NCBI GenBank assembly: GCA_025403435.1
Contig: CM046333.1
Location: forward strand, 31,579,521 to 31,643,520
Reading direction: 5' to 3'
Source: Artocarpus heterophyllus
Lineage: Eukaryota; Streptophyta; Magnoliopsida; Rosales; Moraceae
DNA: 64,000 nucleotides
Shown: positions 32,926 through 46,030 of the stretch, piece after piece
Layout of the letters: each line of letters starts with the position of its first letter
Position numbering within the stretch: the first letter of the stretch is position 1
Program-made: the position numbers and the translations under genes
The notes under the pieces: generated by a model
The model's input: only the letters and a program-made list of their open reading frames with translations
Told to the model about the DNA's origin: nothing
The model's database searches: none

Positions 32926-34150
32926 AAGAAATAGACGACATCAATTATGGCCACAACCCAATATCAAACAATAAAATTTTCATCCATTTTGCTTCTTTGC
33001 CAACAGCAACAAGTGCTATAAATTCACTTTCTATTGTTGAGTGAATTATACACGTTTGTTTCATGGAAGCCTAAGACAGCTCCGCCTGCAATTATGAAAA
33101 TCCAACCGGACATAGACTTATTACCACTTGCATTGGTTATCCAACTAGCATCAAAGTATTCTTATAGTACCGCAGGGTAATCATTATAAAACAAATCTAA
33201 ATTGATGGTACTTTTTAAGATAATCAACTATCCTACCAATTGCATTCTAATGTTCCACACATAGGTTACTTGTTAACCTCAACATTTTACGCATTGCAAA
33301 AGCAATATCTAACCTTGTATAATGCATAGCATACATCATGCTAGCAATTATACTAGCATACTCTAGCTATGCTACCTCTCGGCCTGAATTTTCTAGTAAT
33401 TTAATACGAGAATCTTATGAGATATTCGCTTCTTTAAACTACAAATGACTACATTATAGAAACATTTTCTCAACAAAGTGGGCTTGACAAAACGAGTAAC
33501 CTTCATTATGCTTCTTCACTTTGATACCTTATCTTAGATACTTCTTAGTGTCATTAACCCCTTGCATGTTCGTTCCAAAGATAAGAAAGCTATCAACATA
33601 TAAACATAGAATCATGCCAAAATCCTTTGTAAATCTAGAATATATGCTTTTTTCAGCACTGTTATGCTTAAAACCATGAGATAAAATAATAAAATCAAAT
33701 TTCTCACTCCAATGTTTTGGTGCTTGCTTTAATCCATAAAGCGACACTATTAACTTGCAAACTTTTTTCGCATTTTTAGGCAATACAAACCTCTCCGGTT
33801 GTTCTATATAGATTTCCTCATCAACAACAACATTTAGAAAAGTTGTCTTGACATCCATTTGGTGCACATACAAATTTTATATTGAAGTAGTTGCAAATAG
33901 CACTCTAACAGATGTTAATCTAGTTGTCAAAGCATATTTATTGAAGTAATCTAAACCACACTTTTGTTTAAAGCACTTGGCTATCAATCTAGTCTTAAAA
34001 GTTTGTATAAACACGTCGGTATTGTACTTTCTTCTAAATACCTATTTGTTACTTATCGGTTGCCATCCTAGAGGGAGATTAACAAAGACCCAAGTTTGAA
34101 TAGGTGTTAAACCTTTTCTTTCCTTTCATTTTGACTTTTTCTCTGTTAAA
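32926..34150 (-). pseudogene. Copia reverse transcriptase / RNase H remnant
   Basis: Read on the minus strand, 33873-33529 encodes the RT_2 block: VHQMDVKTTFLN, YIEQPERFV, KVCKLIVSLYGLKQAPKHWSEKFD, then LYVDSFLIFG. The catalytic YVDD reads YVDS, so polymerase activity would be lost. Further left, 33045-32985 reads STIESEFIALVAVGKEAKW, the RNase H C-terminal motif. Segments between and upstream carry frameshifts and stops. It is a different copia lineage member from the one at 1-3060, in the opposite orientation. Confidence 0.85.
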
Positions 34151-34844
34151 AAGATGCCATAGACTCTGTCCTTTTGTTATTAGTGGAGGTACTAGGAGCT
34201 AAGTCATATGGTCAATCAACACAAGATTCCAATTCAATAGTAGAATCATTGCTAATTTATTTTCAATAAATTCAACATTTTTTTATTGTAAAATTATATT
34301 AGAATCTAAGTCCAATAATGCATCATCTTCACTCTGCCACCGGCCACCAGGCATAGTGTCTCTCTTTGCCATCCATTAAGTCGTATCACTTTCGGCTGCC
34401 ACCTTCTCATCCAATCCTCTACGGCACCGTAATAGTTCTTTATGCCACCGAGCTGCATCTTTGCCGCACCAATGCATCGCTCCATGATGCTCCTAATTAT
34501 CTACACTATCAAGCCGTTGCGCCGTCTTGCCTCTTCATTCATCACAATAGCCAATCTTATAAAAAGTACATTTTAAAAGTATCTATCCATAGAGCATCAC
34601 AACTATTATGACGGATATGTATATTGTTGATAAGTATTAAAGTTTATATGAAAACATACTACCAATAGACACATCAGTTCAAAACAATTCGAATGAACAC
34701 ACTATGAAAAAAACAATTTTCGAGTATAGAACACCAAAATTGGTGTTGATTCCCAATGGGTTCTACTGCTTCACCTCTTGGGCGCCATGGAACCGATGCC
34801 GCCTCAACCTAGCACCCAGGCACCACAACGCTAGGCTCTCTACA
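34151..34844. other. Intergenic DNA flanking the copia remnant
   Basis: It contains a somewhat GC-richer stretch (34360-34560) with short open frames and no domain, then the possible second LTR remnant (34590-34840) described with 32229-32925. Confidence 0.4.
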
Positions 34845-36245
34845 TGTCACGACTTGAAAACACGGCAGAGGCGTAATGTTAAGTTAAGTGAAAATTATCA
34901 TATATTTTTATTTTTAAAACTTGAAATCTTACAAATAAGAATTAGTTAAAATGGTTTAATTATTTTCCTAAACCAATCTCTGAAAAATAAAGGATAAATA
35001 GGAACGTTTGATTCAAGTTCGGCTTATTTGTGTAAAATGACTATTTTGCCCTTAGAGCATATAATTCTAAGTCTAGTTATTTTAGGATGTTGTTGGGGTG
35101 CAATTTAGTCGGGCCCAAATTGCTAGCAAGCCCGTGCGGCCTAATGTTGATACTAATCGAATAAATCGACTAAAATCTACCTACTGAAGCCCAATCGAAT
35201 TGGTGGTTCATATTGTTCACTGGATTCGATCATCTTGCGTGGCATTTGCTCAAAACATTTATAAGAGAATAGTATTTTCAAAGAAACCTCAAAACATAAC
35301 CATTTAGGAAAAATGCCTCTGGCATCAGTTCAGGATTAGTACACAATCCTGTGTTTGATAGATATGACATGAAATTTAAATAACTATGATACAAACGATA
35401 TCAACCACAGTCCAAGAGAAGAGAAAATAACAGGAATTAATGTTCTACATGCCTTGACGGGAATAAAGGAAAATAACTACAAAATGATAGTCTCCCACAT
35501 GAGGCCCAACTTCGCCTGAGAACCGCTCACTTACGGTCTACTCAAAATTGTATCTAACACCGCCTAGAGAGAGTTAATTTAAAAACACAAAAATGAGCAA
35601 AGTGCCTATTAGGATAATAGTTGAACAAATTTTAACAATTCAAAACAATTAAAGTAATTTAAATAAGCAACGAGGTAAGCTAATAAATAATTGGAGAGAC
35701 AAAATTTGCAAATGGAGTAAAATAATTTAGAAAGAGATGAGGTAATTTTATTTAAATTTTCCATTCCCAAGCGTTTGTATATCATATACTTAACATACTC
35801 ATAATGCTTTAGCCAATGCCCATGCTTCGAAGCTCCCATATGAGGTTTAGGGGCTTGTCCCCAGAGTTACGGTCTACATAACCCAATCTCTCTAGCTACT
35901 CAAAAACTAACCATTGGGAGCTGAAGTGAAGTTGATAGACTATAGTGATGAAACAGAGGAGCCGACATCAAAGTTGTCGAAGCTGATCAAGGAGCTGACA
36001 TCGCTGAGTAACTTGATCAAGAAGCTTCTAGAGAAGGGAGAAAGAATGGAAAGAGAAAGAGAAGAGAGAGAGAATAGAAGATTAGATCATAATTAGGGCT
36101 TCTGTTTTGATTTGTTTTTTAAACTATGGACAAAAATGTGAAATGCTAAATTAAATTAAAAAAATAAAAAATGGACAGTTTTGAAACGTGCACAAAAAAA
36201 AGACAATGTTGATAAATAGTTATCATAATAGGTATTTCTTGTAAA
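34845..36245 (-). mobile_element. Probable solo LTR (gypsy-like), boundaries approximate
   Basis: It begins on the plus strand with TGTCACGACTTG, a typical LTR terminus. Near the right side it has a GA-rich tract (36025-36085), and AATTAGGGCTTC follows. On the minus strand that order (AGCCCTAATT, then a CT-rich leader) is what an LTR promoter and leader look like. No matching second terminus or target duplication was identified. Confidence 0.45.
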
Positions 36246-38200
36246 TTTCTCATATTTTTATTTCCAATTAATTATGGATTAATTTCCTCCTTAAGTTTCC
36301 TTTTTTGTTTCAGAACAATGATTATTAGTTCGTTTGCAAGATTTCATTAAAAACCTTACCGTTGCAAGGCTTTGATGACTGGTGTGACTGTGATCTAAAA
36401 GAACATTATTAGGACTGGTTTAATATTATTACTTAACTGCATTATAACTTTTATAATTTAAAATAGAATGTTATGTATTATCAACATACATTTTTCTTTT
36501 AATTTCTCTCTTCCACAACAAGTTTTTAAAATATTCTTTTATATCCTCTAATCTTTACATATATAAGAGAAGCAAGAAACGCAGAAGCTAGCGTTTTTAT
36601 TTTTACTGTTATTTTGCTTTTATCATTTCCCATCTCTTTTGTTTCTCCCTTATTATTATTATTTTTTTTCCATTCTTGCCTTGTTTTTTTTAATACATTA
36701 TTGTGTTCCCCATTCCCGAAATGTGACTCTTACTTATAGCATTTCTAATTGTCATGCTGAATTAATTTCTTTGTTTGAGAATACTTGCCACGCTGAAATA
36801 ATTTTTTTGTTTGCGAATAATCGCGCTGATATAATTTTTTTTTCATAAATGTCTCGTCCAATTTTTATCTTGAAACCCTCTCAAATACATTTTATAATAT
36901 ATACCAAGAAATAACCTTAAACATATATAGAAGACAATTTGTTTTTCAATAAATCTTCCCAATGTTGAAAGGTTTTATCCTTTTTTTAATTTTGCTTTTG
37001 GGTTTTTTTTTCTTTTTTTTTTTTTCCTTTTTTTTTTTTTTTATTTTTTTTTTTCTTGTTTTCCAGTCCTCCTTTATTTCTCACTTACATCTTTTGCAGA
37101 CATACATATTTAACTAAAACACTTATTTTTATTGAAACATACATGTATATCCAAAATCAAATCTTGTTTTTAACATGCTTCTTGTGTATCTTTTTTTTTA
37201 ATATAATCTTACTAAAGTAACTTATTCCAATGACCCTCATAAGCTTCTTTTTTTTTTTTTTCCATAATTTCCCTAAAATAATCTTTTGTTAAATGTATAT
37301 CTACTAAACATGTTTTTTCATGAAACGCGTATCTTTCATTTTCAACTGTACTCCTAAATAATATGTTTGCTAATTTGCTCTTCTAAAATCTTTCTTTTCT
37401 TTCAAGTTTACTTAAATATTTTTTATTAAAAGTTTTAAAGAAAATAATAAATTGAAAAAAGTAAATTATAATTTTTTAATAAATTCTACATTTTTTATTA
37501 TTTACTTTTTTATACCATGTATTAATCCAAAAACTATGCATTCAATTAAACGTATGCCTTCAAGTCAGATTCAATATACGATCTATACTTTTTTATGGTA
37601 AATTTTTAACCTAGACAATGACTAAAATACCCTCAAATAGAAAAGCAAGAAAAACAGAAAAAATCTTGTAAAACTTTAAAATTACAGTCTTAACCTCAAA
37701 ATTGCTCAAAATTCCCTCAAAACAAGTTTTTTTTTTTTGGGTTTTTCTTCATTTTTTTCTAGTTTTTCAAAGTTGAAGTTTTTTTTTTTTTCACTCTTTA
37801 TAAGGATAACTTGGTCATTTTAAACGTCAGAAACAATTATTAAAGAAGATAAAGTGTGTATTTGTATAGTAAAATTAATATTAAGGTATATATTTAATGA
37901 GTTCAAAAACTAAATATATAGTTTTTAAATAAACTTTAAACACATGTATAAAAAGGTAAACATCCTTTTTTGTTTTGAACTTAGGGGTGGGATTTGAACT
38001 TCACACTTTATGGTAGAGTTCAGTGTCATACGGCTCTTTACATATATGCCACAAAAATAAAACTTACATTGAATTATGCTACTAAGAAAATTACAAAGAA
38101 TGCTAGGCCACGACATCATACTACATTTGATAATACCAAATATACCGTAAAGATATCCGACATCCACCGTAGTTACTAGTCGTTATTTGGCATCCATTAT
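36246..38200. other. AT-rich intergenic DNA with T-runs
   Basis: There are long T-rich runs at 36650-37070 and near 37240, 37722 and 37770. The dispersed repeat shared with 17340-17765 is at 37550-37970. No coding sequence is recognised. Confidence 0.5.
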
Positions 38201-39600
38201 AGTCTGATAGCTTGAGATTTTTAATTGTCCCAACATATATATTTGGTTAGTTTTTGGAGCGAATTAATAGTTTTTATTGCATATTTTTATGATATTTTTG
38301 GTTTTATTTTATTTTTTTTGCCTTTATTTTCAGTTATTAGAGGTAGAAGAAAGCCAATTAAAGCTTGTGGATAAATGTTTGGAGAGAAAAGAGGGCAATT
38401 TGGAAAGGCAATAGAAGTAATGGTGCTACAGCACCAATATTTCTCACTGTAGCACCATTTGGCTCATTTATGCTTATCTTGGTAGAACCCAGGTACTGCA
38501 ACACTCAGGTTTCTTGTTACAGTGCCCTAAAGTCTGGCGCTATAGTGCTAGATCTTGATCCTTATTTTTTGAGCTTCGTATTTTTGGGCTGCCACGAGGA
38601 TATTTTTGTTACAGTGCCAAAGCATGCTAATGATCTAATCCTAGCAAGACACACTTCTCAAAAAGGTACCTATAAAAGGGGTTTGCTAGGGTTTTGAGGG
38701 AGAAGAAGACACACACTTTGAAGACCCATTGTGGTTGCTCTTTGGCTCTTTGGAGGAAGAAAAGCCCATTTTTGAGAAGTTTCAGAGGCACAAATCAAGA
38801 AATCCTGGAGTCCATTGGAGATAAGTTCAAAATCATCAATTAGTTTTATTTCTTTTCTCTTTCTTTTATTTATTTATTGTGATTTTGTGTTAAACATGAC
38901 TCCAGGTTTGTTTATGTTGTTTATTTGCACTATTATAAGCTAAACATTTAGTCTAGCAGTTTAATGTAGCTTTATTTGAACTATGTTTTGAATTTTTGGT
39001 TATTATTGATGAAATTTCATTTTAATTTATTTGTGTGCTCTATGCTTAATGCCTCTAATTCACTTGGCCAATAAATTAGTTAATTTAGACATGTGGGATT
39101 GACACTCCTGAGAATAAATTTTATATTTCGCATTTGAGTGACACAACGCGTTAGTGAGTTTGAGAGGCCGGTAACACTTGGCCGATCTTGAAGATGATGA
39201 GTGTATACAGATTTGAGTAGATGGGGATATGGCCTTAATGCCTATATATATTGTCTCATTTGACACTTCGAAGAGGTAATAAGATGGCCTCAATTGATGA
39301 ATTGAGTAAAGCAAATTAGGGATAAACATAGAGACAGTAAAATGATATCAACCCCTTAGATCCATCACCAATTGAGTTTTCCATATCATTTTATCTTTGA
39401 ATTTTGTGTTAATTTAATTGCTTCATTTATTTTAGATTTAAATTTGGTAATTTTATTATTTAATTGCATAGATAAAATCCAATTATTCTAATTACGAGAA
39501 TTAGTGAAAATTTAGGAAACAATTCTCGAAGGAACAATATTTCACTCATACACTTAATTACTCGTAGCGACCTATGCACTTGTGGAAGCAAAACACACAC
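38201..39600 (+). mobile_element. Probable gypsy-type LTR (Athila/Tat-like character)
   Basis: A good TATA box (TATAAAAGG, 38671-38679) is followed by GGTTTTGAGGGAGAAGAAG. At the 3' end, ATTACTCGTAGCGACCTATG then CACTTGTGGAAGCA (39556-39588) resembles the conserved terminal stretch before CA in several plant LTRs. A GCTACAGCACC/CTGTAGCACC hairpin lies at 38427-38452. The left end is not defined, and no pol follows. Confidence 0.45.
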
Positions 39601-40420
39601 CTGAACAATATCCACATGATTACTAGCTGGTAACTGCCAAGATCGATAGCACTATTACCATCTTTGTTACCAAAAGTACAAAAAATACACAAATTCGCAA
39701 AATACAAACAAATAATGCTATCAGAACCTAAAAAACCAATTAGAACAAAAAATGAAAAAAAAATAAAAAAATAAAATAGATCTCTCTATTCTTTCTCCTC
39801 AAATTCGATCTCCTGTACATCCACGCTTGTCACCTCCTTCATTGGCAAAGCTTGAGATCAGATCCGAGAATAATCTTCCCCGATCGTGGAATGCCTCTGA
39901 CGACACTGATCAGATTGTAGGATCTCCAAGCTTTCTTCGTTGGCAATATTTTCATAGTAGTGGCATCTGGCGATGTTCAAGAAGTTGATCTATACCACAA
40001 TGAATGATGACCAGATGCGACATGGAGAGGTGACCTGATTGAAGCCAGAGAGGATTGTTGCACGGATTGAAGTCATGATAGGACTCGACGTGTCTAGGAG
40101 GTTTTTCATGGTGGAGGAGGGTTGCAACATCGCAGTGCAATCTTGGGGCAGTGTTGCTTGTGTGTGGATAGGTAGAGCGGCTTTGTTTGGGAGATGATGT
40201 GGTAGATCCGAGTTTGGATACAGAGGAGAGAAAAAGAGAGCATGGAAAGTTGAGAGATCCAAAGAGAGCAAGGATAAAGTAACTCCAAATGAGTTAGAAG
40301 GGGTGGGGTTAAAATTGTCTTTATAATTTTTGAATGTTTAAAAGTGTGGCAGACATCGCAAAAGTTTGTTAAGTAGTGGCATAATTCTATCCCAACAAAA
40401 TTTGGTGGCATGTGATATAA
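39601..40420. other. Retroelement-like leader, unassigned
   Basis: TGCTATCAGAACCTA (39717-39731) resembles the initiator-Met-tRNA primer site (TGGTATCAGAGCC) of plant retroelements. The following stretch is GC-richer than its surroundings but has no recognisable gag. The assignment is weak. Confidence 0.3.
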
Positions 40421-42139
40421 TTATCACCGTTGGGTTATGTTTACAACCACAAAAAAATTTAGATCATATAAAAAAATGTAAAGTATTGTGTACACACGTG
40501 TGAAACGCATATTTCAACCAGCATTATAAGAATAGAGAACTTCTTGTTCTCTATTTTACTTCAACCAAAGCTATAATTGAAGTTTGAAGAAGAAACGCCA
40601 ATTAAGGACATTTTTTGAGGGGAAACTAAAGGAATACTTGACTTCTTGTATAATTGAGGGTTGAAATGCTTACAAAAAAATGTCAAACGTCCATTGTTCG
40701 TATCTGAGTAAGTTTTGGCTCCAGTACTCATGCAAATTTCTCGAACCAATTATTATGATTCCTTATCTTTTTTCTTTTCCCCCGAGTCTGTATATATAAA
40801 AATTATATATTGTACCACACTTTAAAAATTGTATTTATTTATGTTACACTAAAAAAGATATATGCCACACTATTATTCATATTACATGTTAAGATGTACC
40901 ATAAATAAACATATGTGCCATTTATAAAAAGTTAATATTAAAATTTGGCATTTGTGAAATTTGCTCTTATACTTATATAGTATGGATTTATTTTATAGAT
41001 GCGCGAATATATAAATCGATGATGTTAAACAAATATTTGGGACTTTTTTATCCAAATCTCATCTTGGACATCAGCGGAAATTCATAATTGTTGAGAAGAG
41101 GTGATCGCCTGCTTTAATCATTATTATTTTTTAATTGCTTGCTTGGTTTCCTTTTTATCTTTTTCTTTTTTTTTCCTTTTAAGAATCTTTTATTTTTATT
41201 TTCTTGGTATATGTTTCTTCTTAAAAGAAATTTTCTTTAATTTTTAAAGCAATAAATTTTCTTAAAATATGATCATATATATTTTATTATATTTTCATGT
41301 TATAGTCTCTTATAAAATAGTATTTTCCCGTGTATACTCCTAATATATACATGTTTTTGAAGGACCTGACATATATTTTCTAATAATATCAAGATAATTT
41401 TTCTCCAATGCATCTAATACTTATTGTTAACATGCTTTGATCGAAACACGAAACCTCGTTTACTTCAACCTTTGGAGGTTCAACATGTACTCCCTTGCTT
41501 GCATAGTCCACTTTTCGTTTCTCTTTTATTTTTCCAGAATTTTTTTTTTTTAAGTTTAGAATAAATTGTAGATTCACATATATATGGAAAAGGCAATCAA
41601 ATTGTTTTTTTTTTTTTTTAACTTTTTGACCAAGTAGATGTCCTTCCAAAATGATAAAGTATGTCGAAACAAATACGCATTTAGTTTTTGAACTTTTTTG
41701 TATTCAACTATTATTAAACATATAATATTAATTTGTTTTTTTTTATTCGATATTCAACATATGTTATAAAAAAGCTATGATATTAATTTTTAACTTAAAA
41801 AACAAGTAGAAATAGGTTATAACTATTCAAGTTTGCGTCTTCATATCTAGAAATGCAAATGATACATATGTACGTGTTCAGCTCAAATTATGAATTGATT
41901 AACATATTTATTATAGATCTTCATAATAAACAAAAAAAAAAAAAAAACTATTGCGTTCAAATATTATCATCGTACTAACCAATAATCCTGAATAAATTTT
42001 TATAAAAATAAAATGTAAAATAAATAATACTTTCGGTACTCATGGGAAAGTGCCTAAAGCACGACTACAGAAGAAAATGGAATTCTAGTCAACACTCTTT
42101 GTATTCTAACACTCCTATTATTACTAATTTTATTTTTTT

Positions 42140-42330
42140 TAAAAAGGGAGAGAAATTAGGATGGGTGGCCTTTTAAATGGCCTCTTTAAAATGACCATAA
42201 ATTTTTAAATTAGGTAAATAGTCGTTTATCATCACTGATAAATAATTATTTACCTAATTTAAAAAATTTGGTTATTTATTTTAAAAGTGCTTTTAAGAAG
42301 ATCATTTATCTCTATTTTCTAAAAACAAAT
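42140..42330. repeat. Palindromic MITE-like hairpin
   Basis: AAATTTTTAAATTAGGTAAA (42200s) is mirrored by TTTACCTAATTTAAAAAATT (42250s). The outer arms (GGCCTCTTTAAAATGACCAT and GTTATTTATTTTAAAAGTGC) also pair loosely. The loop is about 25 bp around TTATCATCACTGATAA. The ends are not resolved. Confidence 0.6.
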
Positions 42331-43249
42331 AAAAAAACATATTTATCTTTATAAGATTAAAACCGCTCTACTCATAAAATTATATGCTTTAATTTAATAT
42401 ATAATGTATTTTTTAAATTAAATTTTATTATTTTATTAATAGCGACCCATGCCAATGGTTATGTAGGATTGCTGAAACAAATATATCACCAATGCTGTAA
42501 TCACGTTTTAATCATTATGTACAAGCTTGTGGATAAGGATTAGACAGCCTTATGACGAGTAATGTACAAGTTCGACCACTGCCTTTGAGTCATGACACAT
42601 TACTATGCATTCAGTCTTGATTTGTTCTTTGCATACAACGTAACTAAATAAAGGGACAGTTAATATTTTTATCACCTGATAGTCAATATTATATTGACAC
42701 AACTTTTATTTTTTAACAATTATCCGAGAACAAAATAAGACGCTCCAATCTGATCATCATTGGATTAAGCACCTACTCTTGCTTTTTTTTTTTTTTGAGC
42801 AGACAAACTCTTGCTCATTGAATAGTAATTTATAAGTAAAATTTCACAATACATGACGCACACGATTTACTCCCACAAACACGCGTCAATTTTTCTTTTT
42901 GGTTTTCAATTTATAATCTTGTTAGAAAGAGGACGCGAGGATAAGGTTATCAGAACAATTGATGAGTGAAATTCTGCATGCCATCAAATAAACTTTTAAA
43001 ACGTGTACGGTTAGTTGGGAACCATCTCTAGGTTAACTGAGCTTATTAAAAGCTTGCGTAATTGTTAAGGTACAATTTTGTTACCTCTGCCTCTAAATAC
43101 TGAAGTTTTGTCAAAGTTATCATGGTCCAGCCCTTTTTTTTTTTTTTTTTTTACATATTCTAGTTTTAAATTTGATATAATAAATATGTGTATCTAGCTA
43201 AAAACCCCCTGACTCAAAGTTTTAGTTTCAACAAAAATTAAATTAAAAG

Positions 43250-43338
43250 TTGTGAATAAATGTACATTAGTCACATTTTATTGTGACTAAAAATTTTGCT
43301 AAAAACTGTTGTTACTAAAAGTGTAATTTTTTGTAGCG
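43250..43338. mobile_element. CACTA-like MITE right-end fragment
   Basis: It ends ACTAAAAGTGTAATTTTTTG then TAGCG, close to the inverted CACTACAAAAAA terminus, with the last CAC decayed. It contains the internal repeat TAGTCACA..TGTGACTA. The left terminus was not found. Confidence 0.4.
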
Positions 43339-43824
43339 TATATTAATGATATTGTTTTTCCTTACTTGTTTAGGTCATAAGTTTTTTCTTAATTGTGCCC
43401 CTACTGGACTGAAATCCTCACTCCCACTGAATAATTACAAAGCGTAAAATGAATGATTAAATAAACTGTACAAAGAGAATCATTCTTATCCTTATCATAA
43501 TGTCATCGATACATTACCTTCAGGTTAATTTTTTTAAAAGAGTTAATTTTCTTTTAGTCATCGAGATTATAATAAATATCCAAAATAAAATTAAAATATT
43601 CTATATTCTTAAAGCCATATTGAGCCAATATAGTATTTCTTGAACTTTTTCAAATTTAACCGGCCGATCAAAGAAGTTATTTATGTACTAGTACACTATT
43701 TGTTTTAGTTGGATCGATTTCTGTATATAAAGTTGGATGAACTATGAACACTTATTGTTTGAACAATACATGATGCATATAGTTTACTCTATCGTACATT
43801 TGTAAATATATTTTTTTTGTTTTT

Positions 43825-43857
<33 letters not shown>

Positions 43858-44116
43858 TTTTTGTGTGTGTGTTTTAAGAGCACATAGGATATCAAATGCA
43901 AATATCCGTGAGAACTAACTGTATGCTAGGACAGCCCAACCTTAAAACGTGCACAATGGATAGGTAGGAGATTTAAATCTCCACACTAAAAACATGAATA
44001 TATAATTGTCACACGTAAGATAAAGAAATACCTTTAACTAGTCTATAGAGACGAGCTTCGTTGTAGTCATTTCTACACAAAAACAACCCCCAAAATAACC
44101 AAAAAAAAAAAAAAAA

Positions 44117-44827
44117 AGGGAAGCCACCACTTTCTTCAGATTGTCCCTCCTTTTCCATTCCTTCACACTGAAACTAGGAGAGTCTGTGAGGCCCAGCCGC
44201 GGCATTCTGCCTCCTGCAGTTGTCGATACATTTGGAAACAAACTCCGAAAGGGCGAATATTATCATTTGTTGGCTTGGTCTAACAATGCAACGATATTAA
44301 CAGTAGTCTCCACCGTTTCACCACTCGTTGAAAAAAAACGGAATCTGTTGGGTTCAACACAAAATCCAACCAATTTTACGTATTACAGCACCAAGTGTTC
44401 CAGTAACATTTTTGCCTATCTCGCGCGACGAGGATGATATTATCTGAGAGTCCACCCCTCTCTACATCGATTTCCCAAAGGAAAATGTGTCAGACGTATG
44501 TGGAGGGTGATTAATGATCCCGAGCGAGTCTTCGGACAACAGTTTGTGGTTGTTGGTACCAATTCTGGAATTGCCAGTTACGGTTATTTTAAAATAGAAA
44601 GAAATTCCAAACATCTTCGGCGTGACTACAAGCCTCTATTTTGCCATCTCCTTGGGTCGGACTCTTTGCAGTACTCATTTGATGATGATTGCCACATAAT
44701 TGGAATCTTTGCGGATGACGAAAGTAGTGGGCGTCTGGCTCTGGACAATACTCCAGTACCATTTGTATTCAGGCGCGATGTAAAATCCCAGAGTGATCGG
44801 CACATTAACATAATTAATTCAAAGTGA
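44117..44827 (+). pseudogene. Third Kunitz inhibitor copy, pseudogene
   Basis: The leader (GTCATTTCTACACAAAA) matches the family promoter, but the start codon reads AGG (44117-44119), followed by GAAGCC as in the sister genes. The frame encodes the signal-like region and AVVDTFGNKLRKGEYYHLL, the Kunitz signature. It stops at 44435-44437. The next part lies in another frame (ESTPLYIDFPKENVSDVCGG, about 44444-44508, with stops before and after). The last part runs 44498-44827: VWRV-type start, GYFKIERN, YKPLFCHLLG, DCHIIGIF and RLALDNTPVPFVF. Here the second Cys pair of the family is present (FCH and DDC), unlike the intact copy, so this is an older, different paralogue. At least two frameshifts and the start loss make it dead. 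Confidence 0.87.
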
Positions 44828-45610
44828 AACTTCACTTCTTCCCTATTGTAGTGAGTGCATCTAATATCATATGTATATGTATCTATATTATATTAAAATA
44901 AATAAGGAAGAAGTAATCTATCTGATATAAAGCTAAACGGCATGATTATTGTGTGATATTTCGCAACTTTTTTTACATTTATCAGTTTTTTTTAATAGAA
45001 ATATATTTCAAATCAAAGGAAATACAAACACCAATACTTACTTGTGCAACCTCAAATTATAGGATAGTTACGATCGCGATAAACAATAGATTGCAGTACT
45101 AATAAACTCGAATGAAGCGTTCAAGGAACATAGATTTATGTGGAGTTTTGAAACCAACCAAACACCCAAGTAGATACAACATTGATCAAGCATATACATG
45201 ACTCTTTAACAAATTCTGTGTAATTGGATTGTTCAAGATTGAGAAAGAGTAATGTGATCCACTAAAACACAGAAGGCTTTAGACGTCACCTAAGCTTTTG
45301 GGCGACGTGGATGCGACGGAGCTAAAAGTAACATGATAATATTGCTGCATTTATTATTGAATTAGGACCAAAAATAATAACCAAGCCATATCTATAAAAA
45401 CGTTGAGAAGAAAAAAAAAGAAAGCTAGTCAAAAAATAAAAAAATAAAAAGAGTGAATTTCTCCTTGTTAAAAAAAAACTGTTTTTTTGTTTCAATGTCA
45501 AACAACCTCTTAGAGTAATAAAACATGGGACTGGAGTTTTGATAAAATGTGCACTGATAAATTATTGCTAGATATGATCAACTGCTCTTATTATTGAATT
45601 AGGACTTTTA
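44828..45610. other. Intergenic DNA between Kunitz pseudogene and CACTA element
   Basis: No gene is recognised. A TTATTATTGAATTAGGAC stretch occurs twice (about 45351 and 45588), the second copy next to the CACTA end. Confidence 0.5.
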
Positions 45611-46030
45611 CTACTATATACTAGAAATTCCACGATGGTTTAAAACTGTCATAGAAAACTCTCACGATGGTCAAAAATCGTCGTGGAAAACTTTTCTGAT
45701 GGTTAAAAAAACCATCACAAAAACCTAAGTCGTGATACAAAATTGAGTTTTCACGACGGTTTTTTCACCGTCGTGGAAACTCAAAATGGGTGCCAATTTA
45801 AGGTGTGGTGAGGGAGATCTATGAGGATGATTGTTTGTAGAAACTATTATAATAGATTTAATTTTCCAAGACGGTTTTTCTAAAAACCTTCATGGAAATT
45901 AAATATTCCATGACGGTTTTTAATATTGGTAAATGTGCACTTTGCATGACAGTTTTTACAAAAATTGTCGTAGAAGGTATAATTTCTATGATAGTTTTTT
46001 GCTAAAACTGTTGTGCACAATTAGTATTGC
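45611..46030. repeat. CACTA terminal and subterminal repeats
   Basis: Starting near CTACTATATACTAGAAATT there are repeated units of the form TTCCACGACGGTTTTT in both orientations, for example ACGATGGTTTAAAAC, CGTCGTGGAAAAC, CACGACGGTTTTTTCACCG and TTCCATGACGGTTTTT. Dense subterminal motifs are characteristic of CACTA ends. The exact CACTA terminus has decayed and the target duplication was not resolved. Confidence 0.6.

Larger units (their letters stand above)
40421..44116. other. AT-rich intergenic DNA upstream of the third Kunitz copy
   Basis: No gene is seen. Contents that can be supported are the hairpin at 42140-42330, a diverged Kunitz upstream block at 42530-42630 (GGATAAGGATTAGAC, AATGTACAAG, CGACCACTGC), a segment near 42690-42760 similar to 5440-5490, a CACTA-like right end at 43338, and a T-run of about 30 bp near 43830. 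Confidence 0.5.

Noticed and set aside
38365..38697. A 110-codon plus-strand open frame
   Set aside because: It lies in LTR-like sequence overlapping a TATA box and leader, with no recognisable domain.
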